Below are positions 18,224 through 26,077 of a DNA stretch of 60,290 nucleotides, in pieces. How positions within the stretch are numbered: the stretch's first letter is position 1; the number at the start of each line of letters is the position of its first letter. The position numbers and the translations under genes are program-made. Origin of the DNA: a virus. The stretch covers positions 1 through 60,290 of the IMG/VR virus record IMGVR_UViG_3300044833_000038. The stretch is one strand, 5' to 3'. The notes under the pieces are model-generated. The model was not told where the DNA came from. It did no database searches and saw nothing but the letters and a program-made list of their open reading frames with translations.

Positions 18224-19153
18224 TTACGTGATCGAGCAGACGCAGGGCGGCGACGTGAACGCACCATAGGTTGCAGTGACGTTGATGCCCGTACCCGTCG
18301 CCACAGCGGTCATCAGACCGGTCGCCGACACCGTCACCTTCGTCACATCCGACGACAGGTAGGTGGCTGTCGCGGTGCGATCCACACCGTTCGAATCGGT
18401 CACCGTCAGCTGCTGGGTGTGATTCGCGCCCACGGCCACCGTCAGCGCCTTCGTCGTCGGAGCGATTGTCGTCGCGGTACTCGCCTGATACAGGCTGCCA
18501 TCCGAAGTCGCCGCCACCAGATCCTGCAGACCTGCGCCGCACATACCGAAGATCACCGGCACACCCACCGACGGATCAGTCAGGAACCCGAGCGACACAG
18601 GGTGATTCAACGTGTCGGAGTCCAGAACGTTGATGTCCTGACGGTCTGACACTAGCGACTTGTTCGCGATCCAGTAGAAGAACACATCCTTGGCGTTGTA
18701 CGTGGTCTGCGCCAACACGACGGTGCGCCACTGCGACATCGCCGGAAGCTCCGGCAACCCGATCGTGAAACCACCCTTGCTCGACACCGTCGAGATCGCC
18801 GACGGGGTAAACCCCCACGCCAACTGAAGGTTCAGCAGGTTCAGCTGCTGCGGATCGTAGGTGATGCCCTTCTCCGCCTCCGACGGAATGTAGGCGGTCG
18901 GTGAACCACGTCCCGCCGACATGATCTTGTTGATCGTCGGCTTGTTCGACAGCTTGACGCCGGCCTTCTTCTCATAGTTGCCGACATACGCGAACTTGGT
19001 GCCCGCGCCGATCTTCGTCCGATCGATACCGCCGGCGGCCGGATCCTCCAGAGTGAGCAGCGGAGTAGTGCCGCTGAACGGCGCGTGGTAGACGCGGCTG
19101 TCGGCCGCCCACAGCTCGAGGTCAGGCTGAGCGAAGTCGAATGCAATGGCCAT
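18224..19153 (-). CDS. Major tail (tube) protein with C-terminal Ig-like domain
   Basis: 309 residues. Residues 1-225 form the tube protein (MAIAFDFAQPDLELWAADSR, ITYDPQQLNLLNLQLAWGF, PAMSQWRTVVLAQTTYNAKD). Residues about 230-309 are a Big_2-like immunoglobulin domain (ALTVAVGANHTQQLTVTDSN, TKVTVSATGLMTAVATG), an add-on found on tube and capsid proteins that decorates the virion surface. It lies between the tail terminator and tail chaperones, the conserved position. Confidence 0.85.
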   Translation of the reverse strand: MAIAFDFAQPDLELWAADSRVYHAPFSGTTPLLTLEDPAAGGIDRTKIGAGTKFAYVGNYEKKAGVKLSNKPTINKIMSAGRGSPTAYIPSEAEKGITYDPQQLNLLNLQLAWGFTPSAISTVSSKGGFTIGLPELPAMSQWRTVVLAQTTYNAKDVFFYWIANKSLVSDRQDINVLDSDTLNHPVSLGFLTDPSVGVPVIFGMCGAGLQDLVAATSDGSLYQASTATTIAPTTKALTVAVGANHTQQLTVTDSNGVDRTATATYLSSDVTKVTVSATGLMTAVATGTGINVTATYGAFTSPPCVCSIT

Positions 19154-19170
19154 GATTTGTTGCCTTCCGA

Positions 19171-19650
19171 TTAGAGGCCGAGAGCCTCGTGATAGTTACC
19201 GAGTCCTCCGGGCTTCCGGGTGAGAAGCGTGAAGGTCACCGGGACGATCCTTTCGTCCCTCATTTCCGCGCGGGTCAGCTGCGGGCCGAGAATCTCACCG
19301 AGACAACCCAATTGGTTATTCGTCCCCGGCACGACGGCCTCAGACTCTTCAAACTTCGAGAGCACCTGGCGGATGAACTCGATCAGCTTCCACGACTCGT
19401 CACGCGACTTGGTCAATGCCACGAACTGCACGTTAGGTTCGTCGCGTTTCTGGTCGTGGTTGATCTTGCCGCCGGTGCGGTAGATCGACAGATACCCGCC
19501 GCCCGCAGCAAGCGTGGTTTCGATATCGGCCTCAGCGGGCCACCAATGCACCGGTGTGACACCGGTAATCAGTGGGGTGAACAGGGTTTCGACCAGCACC
19601 TCGACGTCTGGGTAGCCGCCCTTGTACCAGGCCGGGTAGGTGATGGCCAT
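19171..19650 (-). CDS. Tail terminator protein
   Basis: 159 residues. MAITYPAWYKGGYPDVEVLVETLFTPLI and GGYLSIYRTGGKINHD are the kind of sequence seen in actinophage tail terminators, which cap the tube and join it to the head. Directly upstream of the major tail gene. Adjacent to the gp10-like gene with one-base overlap of stop and start. Confidence 0.75.
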   Translation of the reverse strand: MAITYPAWYKGGYPDVEVLVETLFTPLITGVTPVHWWPAEADIETTLAAGGGYLSIYRTGGKINHDQKRDEPNVQFVALTKSRDESWKLIEFIRQVLSKFEESEAVVPGTNNQLGCLGEILGPQLTRAEMRDERIVPVTFTLLTRKPGGLGNYHEALGL

Positions 19651-20009
19651 CAGAACGCGTGCAGTTCCTCAAGCACCCGCTGCAGATCATCAGCCGCCGG
19701 GTCGACGCGCTGCTCGCCATCGAGGTTATGCACCGACGCTGGGTGATCGCCGACCCCAAACTCGTGCGCCAACCCGTAATCCACACCGCGGCCACCGACG
19801 AGCAGCACCCCGATGTGTCGGTCCGAACGTGCCCCGCCAATCTCCGTGGTGGCGTGCGCCGAAGCCGCCAGAGCCCCGGTGCGTTTGGCCACCGTGGCCT
19901 GATACAGCAGCATCGCCATGTTGGCGCGCTCCTCAACCGCACGGCGGCAGTCGCTGCTCAGCAACCACTCACCGAGCCCCTTATTGGGCTCGGGAATGTC
20001 GACTTCCAC
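19650..20009 (-). CDS. Neck/tail completion protein, HK97 gp10-like
   Basis: 119 residues. RTGALAASAHATTEIGG and DYGLAHEFGVGDH are the hallmark pieces of the HK97 gp10-like family of neck proteins. Located between the head-tail stopper and the tail terminator, as usual. Confidence 0.75.
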   Translation of the reverse strand: MEVDIPEPNKGLGEWLLSSDCRRAVEERANMAMLLYQATVAKRTGALAASAHATTEIGGARSDRHIGVLLVGGRGVDYGLAHEFGVGDHPASVHNLDGEQRVDPAADDLQRVLEELHAF

Positions 20010-20011
20010 AG

Positions 20012-20332
20012 CTAGCCGCCCTTGCGGATCTGGTAACGGACCCAGCCGAAATCGGTGCCGGTGATGGCGTTACCGCGGTTCATGCCGGGACCGCCGATGA
20101 CGCCGAATGTTCCCTCTGCCAGTGGTATTTCGTCGCCGTCCTGCAGATCGGCACCTTCACGGACTCGGATTCGACCGTTCTGAATCCAGCGTTTGCCGCG
20201 CTCGTCGACCCGCTGAGGCGCATCGAGGAACACGTGCACATCGATCGGTGCAAGATTGGTTCGGATGTTGTTGGCCTCGTCGACGACCCGCGTCGGGGTG
20301 ACCGTCTGAAAGTTGATGACGGACAGCGGCAT
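20012..20332 (-). CDS. Head-to-tail stopper
   Basis: 106 residues from the ATG at 20330-20332 (MPLSVINFQTVTPTRVVDEA). The longer frame reads into the upstream gene. A small beta-barrel protein with RVREGADLQDGDEIPLAEG near its C-terminus, in the connector position. The assignment rests on order and size more than on a decisive motif. Confidence 0.65.
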   Translation of the reverse strand: MPLSVINFQTVTPTRVVDEANNIRTNLAPIDVHVFLDAPQRVDERGKRWIQNGRIRVREGADLQDGDEIPLAEGTFGVIGGPGMNRGNAITGTDFGWVRYQIRKGG

Positions 20333-20336
20333 TCGA

Positions 20337-20792
20337 TCACCAGTCCAGCGGCGACTGGAACGGCTCGCGCGGCCAATCAGGTTCCTGGACGGCGTCGCGC
20401 ACATTGCGCACCGCATTCCACGCGCCGACCTTGATCGTGCCGAAACCGCGTTTCTTGGACCGCAACCGCACCGAATCCAACTCGTCAGGGGTGAAACACA
20501 GCTGCCCAGTCTCCGTGGCGGTAGAACGGGCCGCGTTGTCGGTTTCCATCCCCTCCGACCGGAAGCCGCCCGGGTTGCGGTACACCCGCAACACCGCCTG
20601 ACACACAGCGGCTTTCGCGTTGGCCGCCCGCGCCGGACTCGTCTTCATCGGATCTAGCAGCGACGGAATCAGTGTGGTCAGCATGCCCTCGGCGTCGTCG
20701 ATCTTGGCTTCGGCCCAGTCCTGTTTATCGTCGGGGAACTCGCCTTCGACATACCGCAATGCGACGTCGTCGAAGGATGCGAACAGGCCCAT
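20337..20792 (-). CDS. Head-to-tail adaptor
   Basis: 151 residues, helical. It contains VEGEFPDDKQDWAEAKIDDAEGML followed by CQAVLRVYRNPGG, typical of the HK97 gp6-like adaptors of actinophages that dock under the portal. One-base overlap of stop and start with the preceding gene. Confidence 0.75.
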   Translation of the reverse strand: MGLFASFDDVALRYVEGEFPDDKQDWAEAKIDDAEGMLTTLIPSLLDPMKTSPARAANAKAAVCQAVLRVYRNPGGFRSEGMETDNAARSTATETGQLCFTPDELDSVRLRSKKRGFGTIKVGAWNAVRNVRDAVQEPDWPREPFQSPLDW

Positions 20793-21097
20793 CAGCCGAC
20801 CGCAACCCCGGCGTCCTCGCAGGCCGCCACGATCTCGTCACGGCCTGCGCCATCCTCGAACTCGACGCCGTTGGCCGTTGCGTAGTCGGCCCACGGTTGC
20901 AGACCTGACCCTTTGCCCGCGCGTGGCGGCGGAGAATCAGACGAGCCTGACGGCTCGCCCTCAACATCGTCTACAGCCAGCACATTAGGGTTGGTGATCA
21001 GCGTGGCCGCCCATTCCGGCACAACATCGCCGGGCATGAAGGTCTGTGTGACACCGTCCTTCATGAGATGGACTGCGAACTGTCCACCGATACGCAT
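20792..21097 (-). CDS. Connector-operon protein of unknown function
   Basis: 101 residues. An N-terminal beta region (GVTQTFMPGDVVPEWAATLI) is linked by a Ser/Pro-rich hinge to a C-terminal helical module (WADYATANGVEFEDGAGRDEI) that resembles small Rho-N/LEM-like or SAP-like domains. Such genes commonly follow the capsid gene. No direct function can be given. Confidence 0.6.
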   Translation of the reverse strand: MRIGGQFAVHLMKDGVTQTFMPGDVVPEWAATLITNPNVLAVDDVEGEPSGSSDSPPPRAGKGSGLQPWADYATANGVEFEDGAGRDEIVAACEDAGVAVG

Positions 21098-22140
21098 CAG
21101 GCAACCGTGGCGACGAGCAGCTTGCGCGGATCGGCCAGCACCGGCAGCGACACCGCATCCACATAGGTGGTTTTGTTGAACGGCGGTGCCTCCTCACGCA
21201 CGAGGATGCCGATGATGCCCGCGGCGGTCTCGACCTGAACGTTGTTGGCGTTCAGCTCCATCACCGTCGTCGGGGTGCCCCACGCGGTGAACCCGAGCTC
21301 GCCCATGTCCGTCGGGAGGAACAGGAACTTGTTCGCGGCCAGCGGCGCGGTCTTGACACCGTCCACATCGAAGAAGCTGTTGTAGACGTTGTCCATCGAG
21401 ATCGACGGCAGATCGTAGCTGTTGAACAGCCCGGAGATCTCAGCCAGTGTCACGTTGGTGACACCGGTCTGAGCACCACGGATCTGGTTGATCAGATGGG
21501 TGTTGGACTGCAACTGCCGCGCCGTGGTCAGCGAGCACAGGAACTGGCCGGGCCCCGAACCGTTGAGGGCGACGTAGATGTCGTACCACGCCTCCAGGTC
21601 GATCAGCGGATTGGAGTTCGCGGTGTCCGACCACAATGCGCCAGCCGGGGTGACCACCTGGTTGGTGGGGATCCCGAAGTCCAGTTGCTGCTGGACACCG
21701 TTCTCGTTGATGGTGAGTATGCCGTCGGAAAGAACGTCGCCCCACGCCAATTCGACGCGGTTCTGCACGTAGTGCGTCTGGTTTTCCAGGTCGTTGTAGA
21801 TGGCCTGGTGCAGGATCGACTGGATGGTTCCACCGACGGCGGCGAACTCGATCTGGCGGCGTTCGTACTCGCCGATCTCGCTGGAGCGGGCACCCAGGGG
21901 AAGCATCTTGACGCGCTTCTCCAGGCCGGTGTCGCGCGGGGCCGTCCAGAACGCGCCGTCCCAGTTACGGTACTTCGCGGCCCGGTTGGTTTGGGTGATG
22001 ATGGCCATGTCGATCTCGTCGGTGGCGTAGTGCCGCGTCGGGAACATCTGTGTCAGCTTGTTGTTCGACGGCAGAGGAACCTGTTGAGTGAACGTGATGA
22101 CATCTTCGAGCGGCAGTGGGCCGTCCAGGAAAAGGGCCAT
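21097..22140 (-). CDS. Major capsid protein
   Basis: 347 residues. FLDGPLPLEDVITFTQQVP, a central QIEFAAVGGTIQSILHQAIYN and the ending NKTTYVDAVSLPVLADPRKLLV match the lambda gpE-like capsid family of actinophages. Preceded by scaffold and decoration genes and followed by connectors, the classic order. Confidence 0.85.
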   Translation of the reverse strand: MALFLDGPLPLEDVITFTQQVPLPSNNKLTQMFPTRHYATDEIDMAIITQTNRAAKYRNWDGAFWTAPRDTGLEKRVKMLPLGARSSEIGEYERRQIEFAAVGGTIQSILHQAIYNDLENQTHYVQNRVELAWGDVLSDGILTINENGVQQQLDFGIPTNQVVTPAGALWSDTANSNPLIDLEAWYDIYVALNGSGPGQFLCSLTTARQLQSNTHLINQIRGAQTGVTNVTLAEISGLFNSYDLPSISMDNVYNSFFDVDGVKTAPLAANKFLFLPTDMGELGFTAWGTPTTVMELNANNVQVETAAGIIGILVREEAPPFNKTTYVDAVSLPVLADPRKLLVATVA

Positions 22141-22143
22141 GAT

Positions 22144-22872
22144 TTACGCCTCCCAGCGGATCTGGTTGAGATCGGCCTTGCCGTTGGCATCGATGGAACC
22201 CGGACCGGCCTGGAACGGGAGTTTGGCGACGGACACCGCCGTGTCGTACACGACCGCACCGGTGCCGACCTTGGCCGCCGTGGTGCCGTTCTGGCGGATC
22301 ACCCGGCAGTCTCCGTATGTCAGGCCGTAGGCGGTCTGGCGACCGTCGGAGGCGCCGTCGTCGTACGGGCCGAACAGCCCGGTCGAGGTGACCAGACCGA
22401 TGACCGTGCCCGACGGGATGAACCCGTTGGGGTAGTGCGCGACCACACCGCCGGTGCCGGTCGCGACGACCGCCGTGGGTGTACCGCCGGTGAGGCTGGC
22501 GGCGCTGGTGGTCATCTGCGGAACGTTGATGCCCGCCAACGCGCCCTGGAACGTGACGGTGTAGGCACCGGCTGAGCCGGTGACCGCGACGTTGCCGGCG
22601 CCCACGGTGGACAGCGCCGCCAAAGCGGTCTGCACCGCGCCGATGGTGGCGTTCCACGCGATACCGGAGGCGGTTTGACCGTTGAACGTCAACGGGAAAG
22701 TACCGCCGGTGGCGCCGCCGCCGATGGTGACGGTCTGAACCTCATTCGTCGCGGTGGCGACGAATAGTGAGGTGTCCAGTGTGACGTTGGGCTTGTAGTC
22801 CGGTGTGGCCAGAAGCCACGACCTGTTGCCGACCTGATAGGTCGTCTTCTGCAACGAAATGTCGGTCGACAT
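22144..22872 (-). CDS. Head decoration protein with inserted beta repeat domain
   Basis: 242 residues. The two ends (SLQKTTYQVGNRSWLLATPD at the N-terminus and YGDCRVIRQNGTTAAKVGTG near the C-terminus) resemble a lambda gpD-like decoration protein. Between them, at about residues 43-140, is a repeat-type module (GGTFPLTFNGQTASGIAWNA, VQTALAALSTVGAGNVAVTG) common as an insert in phage surface proteins. Upstream of the capsid gene, as in lambda. Confidence 0.7.
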   Translation of the reverse strand: MSTDISLQKTTYQVGNRSWLLATPDYKPNVTLDTSLFVATATNEVQTVTIGGGATGGTFPLTFNGQTASGIAWNATIGAVQTALAALSTVGAGNVAVTGSAGAYTVTFQGALAGINVPQMTTSAASLTGGTPTAVVATGTGGVVAHYPNGFIPSGTVIGLVTSTGLFGPYDDGASDGRQTAYGLTYGDCRVIRQNGTTAAKVGTGAVVYDTAVSVAKLPFQAGPGSIDANGKADLNQIRWEA

Positions 22873-22885
22873 ACGTGCTCCTTAA

Positions 22886-23554
22886 CTAGGTGGTTTTCGC
22901 TCCGAAGCGCCTTGCGGCTTCGGCTGATCCGGCTGCTCCGGGTTTCGCCCCTGGCGGCGGCGGTGAGAACTGACCGGCGTTCTGCCAACGCTGACCAGGG
23001 GTGGCGCCTTGGGGCTGCTGAGCCCCGTACATCGCGGTGAGGTGTCCCATCACCATCGTTTCGTCCACAGCACCGTCGGCCCCCACCAACTTCGAGGGGT
23101 CCACGATGGCCAGGAACGCGTTCAACTTGTCTCCCTGAATGACTTGGGAGGCAATGGCTTTCACTTGCAGCTGCTGCATCTGCGGAAGATACTCGGCCCT
23201 CGCGGCCTCAGCTGCGGTCTTCGCGGCTTCTTTGCGGGCCGCGTCGAGCGCCTTGTCGCTGGCCGACATCTGCGCGGTCCGCAGCGCGTCGTTCTCCGTC
23301 TGCATGTCCTTGACCTGCTGCGGAGTTAAGCCGTTGAACCCCTTGACGGTGTCCTCGTGCTTTCTTGCATAATGCTGCCAGTAGGCCGTCCGCTGAGCCT
23401 CGGTCATCTCCACCAGCGGCGTGCCCTCGGGGAACCCCTTGTCCGCAGCGGGAGGTGCTGGCGCGGTCGGAGCTGCGGGCGCGGCAGGCGCTGGAGCTGG
23501 CGGACCGGGAACTGGCGGTGCTGCCGGTGGGGTGGGTGCAGCGGGTTGGGTCAT
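22886..23554 (-). CDS. Capsid scaffolding protein
   Basis: 222 residues. A Pro/Ala-rich N-terminal 40 residues lead to a long charged helix (DMQTENDALRTAQMSASDKA) and a C-terminal segment ending in GSAEAARRFGAKTT. This composition and the position just before decoration and capsid genes mark a scaffold that organises procapsid assembly. The ATG has AGGAGA upstream. Confidence 0.75.
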   Translation of the reverse strand: MTQPAAPTPPAAPPVPGPPAPAPAAPAAPTAPAPPAADKGFPEGTPLVEMTEAQRTAYWQHYARKHEDTVKGFNGLTPQQVKDMQTENDALRTAQMSASDKALDAARKEAAKTAAEAARAEYLPQMQQLQVKAIASQVIQGDKLNAFLAIVDPSKLVGADGAVDETMVMGHLTAMYGAQQPQGATPGQRWQNAGQFSPPPPGAKPGAAGSAEAARRFGAKTT

Positions 23555-23627
23555 GATTCTCCTGTGTCAGGAAACGAGGAACACCACCCATGCCAGGTGG
23601 GCGTTCAATCCCGCAGCGCGGGAAGAC
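23555..23627 (-). other. Intergenic hairpins between MuF-like gene and scaffold
   Basis: On the minus strand a CCCGC-GCT-GCGGG hairpin and a following CCACC/GGTGG hairpin lie between the two genes. No U-tract is obvious. They may dampen transcription or stabilise the scaffold/capsid message. Confidence 0.35.
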
Positions 23628-25622
23628 TTATGCAGCCTCGGTCATCGGCGTGAAGTACGGCACCGATTCACCATCGGCGGGGACCAGGACTGGTCCGAGC
23701 TCGTTGTAGGCGACGGTGTATCGGGTGCGCTTCAAGTCGGCTGCCGAATTGGAACCCGCCTCGGTCTTTAGCCGCTTGATGTCGGAGTCGTTCAGGTTAA
23801 GACCGGGATCATATGTCGCGGTCACCGGCGCAGACGTGCATTTACAGTTGCTAACCGTGATAGAATTGGCGCTGTACCAGCCCTCAACTGTTTCGAGGTT
23901 TAGAACATGCCCGCGCCATACCCCGACGCGTTTATCGATCAGTGTGTCGAGATGTACAGAGCTGGAAAGTCGTTCGCGAAGATCGGTGCCGAGCTTGGTA
24001 AAGACGGCGAATCTCTCAGGGTCGCGGTCAGAAACCGTGGGATCGAACTTCCGCGAAGGACATACCCAAGTACCCAGACCATTCCGATGCCCACCGACCT
24101 TTCCGGTCGTTACGCCGAAGGTCAGTCCGTCCAGGCGATGGCCAAGCATTACGGCGTCTCGCGACCGCTGGTCATTCGTTGGCTGAAGAAGCGCGGGTTG
24201 CCCATCCGAACCAGTCGAGAAGCCAGCCTGATCAAGGCGGCGGCGATGAGTCCGGCACAACGAGAAGCCCAGGCCGCCAACGCCCATGCTGCGACGAGGG
24301 GAAGGACCGTCGGCCGGGACGAGAAGTGGCGCCGCGCCGAGGCGATCGAGCAGCACGCCATCGCTGGCACGCGTCGCCGCAGCGCTGGTGAAATACTCCT
24401 CGGCCAATGGCTGCGTGAGCGCGGTATTGACTTCATCCCCGAAAAACGGGTCGACCGCTACAACGTCGACTTCGGAATTGAACCCGTCGCCGTGGAACTC
24501 CTCGGCGGCCACTGGCATTCGCAACCTAGTCGCCGACGCTTCCATGCCGAGCGCACGCACGACATCCTCAATGCGGGCTGGCACATGATCTTCATCTGGT
24601 CCGGTAACGACGCTCCGATCAGCCCTGACGGAGCTGACGAGCTTGTCTCCTATATTCAGGAGGCCCGCTTGCACCCAGCCACGGTCGGTCAGTACTGGGT
24701 GCTTCGGGGTGATGGAAAGCTGGTGGCCAGCGGCGGTGACGAGGGTGACAAGTTCACCCTCATAGTACCGCCGGTAACCGACCTGACTAGGAGGTCCAGA
24801 AACTAGCGTCCCCGGAACAACGCACCGTAAGTGTATCGGCCGCAACGTTTCTCGGTGATAGATCCGATCCGACGCCGCGACGCACAGCCCGCATACCCCG
24901 CCTGTGGAGAACTCTGGGTGGATGATGCGGCGGAACCCGATGATCCGGGCACCCGTGCGGGTCTTGGTTCGCGACCGGGTCGTGGCTTGGCCTTGATAGT
25001 CGATGATCGTCGCGTTCAAAGCTTGGTGCTCGGCGTCGCGCTGCGCGATCACCAGGTTGCCGTCCACAATGTCATCAAGACGGATGACCGAGGCCGCCCG
25101 CGCCCTGTCGCTGCTCGTACCGACTGACTCCGACCAGCGCAGCGTCCGCGCGGGCCGCTCAAGCAGCGATGCGTTGGTTGCGTCACTGGGTGTGACAGTG
25201 ACATCGATGTTCGGTTCGGTGTCCGACTCGCTGTAGGTGATGACCACCCGCTTAGCGTGTGGCACCCGGATGTCGTCGGGCAGCTTCGGCACGACAGCTG
25301 CGTTCACGCCCATCGACCGCAGCATCGTGGTCTGCGCTGCCGCCGCGGTCTGGGCGGTGGCCTTCTGCGCGGCCACCAGGATCGGGTCGGCCTGCTTCAC
25401 GAACGCGGCAACCTGGCGATCCTGATAGGGGTCGACTGGCAGCCACAACCGCTGCAGCACCGCCTTAGTGCGGGTAGTGATGCTCGCGATGGTCGCGGCG
25501 GTGGCTAGCGATACGCCGGCGACCGTGTACGCGACCGGGTCGGTGCCCTGGCTGGCCGCGATCAGCGCAGCCGCGGTCACCGCAGCGTCGGCCGGGGTGA
25601 CCGGTGCAGTCACGTCTGCCAC
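23628..25622 (-). CDS. MuF-like minor capsid / maturation protein interrupted by an intein
   Basis: 664 codons, GTG start at 25620-25622. Host protein residues 1-266 and 593-664 join to a 338-residue MuF-like head protein: GFRRIIHPEFSTGGVCGLCV, then ETLRPIHLR joined to CKCTSAPVTATYDPGLN. Residues 267-592 are an intein: block A CVVPGTLVSG, block B LSITPKHPVLTD (TxxH at T305/H308), C-terminal block VLNLETVEGWYSANSITVSN followed by Cys593. Splicing restores the PIH-x-RCxC zinc-like site usual in MuF proteins. Portal and MuF genes are separated here by two extra genes. The penultimate intein residue is Ser, not the usual His. Confidence 0.85.
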   Translation of the reverse strand: MADVTAPVTPADAAVTAAALIAASQGTDPVAYTVAGVSLATAATIASITTRTKAVLQRLWLPVDPYQDRQVAAFVKQADPILVAAQKATAQTAAAAQTTMLRSMGVNAAVVPKLPDDIRVPHAKRVVITYSESDTEPNIDVTVTPSDATNASLLERPARTLRWSESVGTSSDRARAASVIRLDDIVDGNLVIAQRDAEHQALNATIIDYQGQATTRSRTKTRTGARIIGFRRIIHPEFSTGGVCGLCVAASDRIYHRETLRPIHLRCVVPGTLVSGPPSQVGYRRYYEGELVTLVTAAGHQLSITPKHPVLTDRGWVQAGLLNIGDKLVSSVRADRSVVTGPDEDHVPARIEDVVRALGMEASATRLRMPVAAEEFHGDGFNSEVDVVAVDPFFGDEVNTALTQPLAEEYFTSAAATRASDGVLLDRLGAAPLLVPADGPSPRRSMGVGGLGFSLCRTHRRRLDQAGFSTGSDGQPALLQPTNDQRSRDAVMLGHRLDGLTFGVTTGKVGGHRNGLGTWVCPSRKFDPTVSDRDPERFAVFTKLGTDLRERLSSSVHLDTLIDKRVGVWRGHVLNLETVEGWYSANSITVSNCKCTSAPVTATYDPGLNLNDSDIKRLKTEAGSNSAADLKRTRYTVAYNELGPVLVPADGESVPYFTPMTEAA
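23858..23866 (+). promoter_or_regulatory. Candidate extended -10 promoter for the antisense endonuclease
   Basis: TGA-TAGAAT is an extended -10 (TGN plus TANNNT), 40 bases before the endonuclease ATG. It lies inside the intein's last codons. The complement ATTCTA belongs to Asn-Ser-Ile, where related inteins usually have Asn-Gly-Ile. No convincing -35 is seen; TTTACA is only 14 bases upstream. Confidence 0.45.
23907..24806 (+). CDS. Vsr-like (EDxHD) homing endonuclease, antisense inside the intein
   Basis: 299 residues. Two helix-turn-helix-like units come first: residues 21-48 (KSFAKIGAELGKDGESLRVA) and 72-100 (QSVQAMAKHYGVSRPLVIRW). A Vsr/PD-(D/E)XK-type nuclease domain follows at about 158-235: SAGEILLGQWLRERGIDF (E162), YNVDF (D188), VELLGGHWH (E197, H204), HDILNAGWHMIFIW (D219). 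The C-terminus GQYWVLRGDG fits this family. A GAGG ribosome site lies 8 bases before ATG. The whole gene is opposite the intein codons, so a cut-and-repair cycle would copy intein and endonuclease together. Orientation opposes the head operon, so it needs its own promoter. Confidence 0.85.
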   Translation: MPAPYPDAFIDQCVEMYRAGKSFAKIGAELGKDGESLRVAVRNRGIELPRRTYPSTQTIPMPTDLSGRYAEGQSVQAMAKHYGVSRPLVIRWLKKRGLPIRTSREASLIKAAAMSPAQREAQAANAHAATRGRTVGRDEKWRRAEAIEQHAIAGTRRRSAGEILLGQWLRERGIDFIPEKRVDRYNVDFGIEPVAVELLGGHWHSQPSRRRFHAERTHDILNAGWHMIFIWSGNDAPISPDGADELVSYIQEARLHPATVGQYWVLRGDGKLVASGGDEGDKFTLIVPPVTDLTRRSRN

Positions 25623-26077
25623 ACCTCGCGCGCCGCAACTGGGATTTTACCGAGCGCGCGATCACTTAGCGTAGCTAGATCAGCGCGTACGTCTCTGACG
25701 ATGATGCCTTCTAGCGAACAGGCTAGAACTGGGTCTGGCTCAGTCAGCCACACCAGGAGGATGGCTTCCATGAAGCTCCGCTCAATGCCCCAGTGTTTCA
25801 TCTGAAACTCAGCGTGCCTTCGGCTCCACTTCAGACGGACAGGGGACGCGTCTTGGCTGATATTGACACCTTTGTAGTCCGCGGGTGTTTCCTTTATCCA
25901 GCGGAGGTGTTCCAAGCATGGTTGGGATAGTTCCCGGCCGATCTCGTACATCAAGTCCGTGAACTGGTTGGCGAAGATCAGCGCCTCACGTCTGGCAGCG
26001 CGCGCCTTTTTGGTCATCTTCACGACGTCATAGCGAGCGTCCCGACGACGCTTGTGGCGAGAGCTTGTCACGGTCAT
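25610..26077 (-). CDS. Unknown protein inserted between portal and MuF genes
   Basis: 155 residues, basic N-terminus (SSRHKRRRDARYDVVKMTKK), then helical with EHLRWIKETPADYKGVNIS. Not recognised. It starts one base inside the stop of the neighbouring 154-residue gene (TAATG) and its end overlaps the MuF-like GTG by 13 bases. Portal and MuF genes are normally adjacent, so this two-gene unit is probably an insertion (moron-like). Confidence 0.6.
   Translation of the reverse strand: MTVTSSRHKRRRDARYDVVKMTKKARAARREALIFANQFTDLMYEIGRELSQPCLEHLRWIKETPADYKGVNISQDASPVRLKWSRRHAEFQMKHWGIERSFMEAILLVWLTEPDPVLACSLEGIIVRDVRADLATLSDRALGKIPVAAREVWQT

Larger units (their letters stand above)
23847..24824 (-). 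mobile_element. Intein (326 aa) in the MuF-like gene, with antisense endonuclease
   Basis: Codons 267 (Cys1) to 592 (Asn) of the head gene. Hint motifs are at both ends. The N-part also carries PARIEDVVRALGMEASATR and AAEEFHGDGFNSEVDVV, which I associate with Hint domains of phage head proteins. Instead of an in-frame endonuclease, the interior is the exact codon-register complement of a plus-strand gene (23907-24806) for a Vsr-like endonuclease that fills all but 60 bases at one end and 18 at the other. The continuous 326-codon frame has to stay open for splicing to be possible. Confidence 0.8.

Noticed and set aside
21496-22575. Plus-strand ORF (359 codons) across the capsid gene
   Set aside because: Complement of the well-supported capsid and decoration genes; no recognisable motif or ribosome site.
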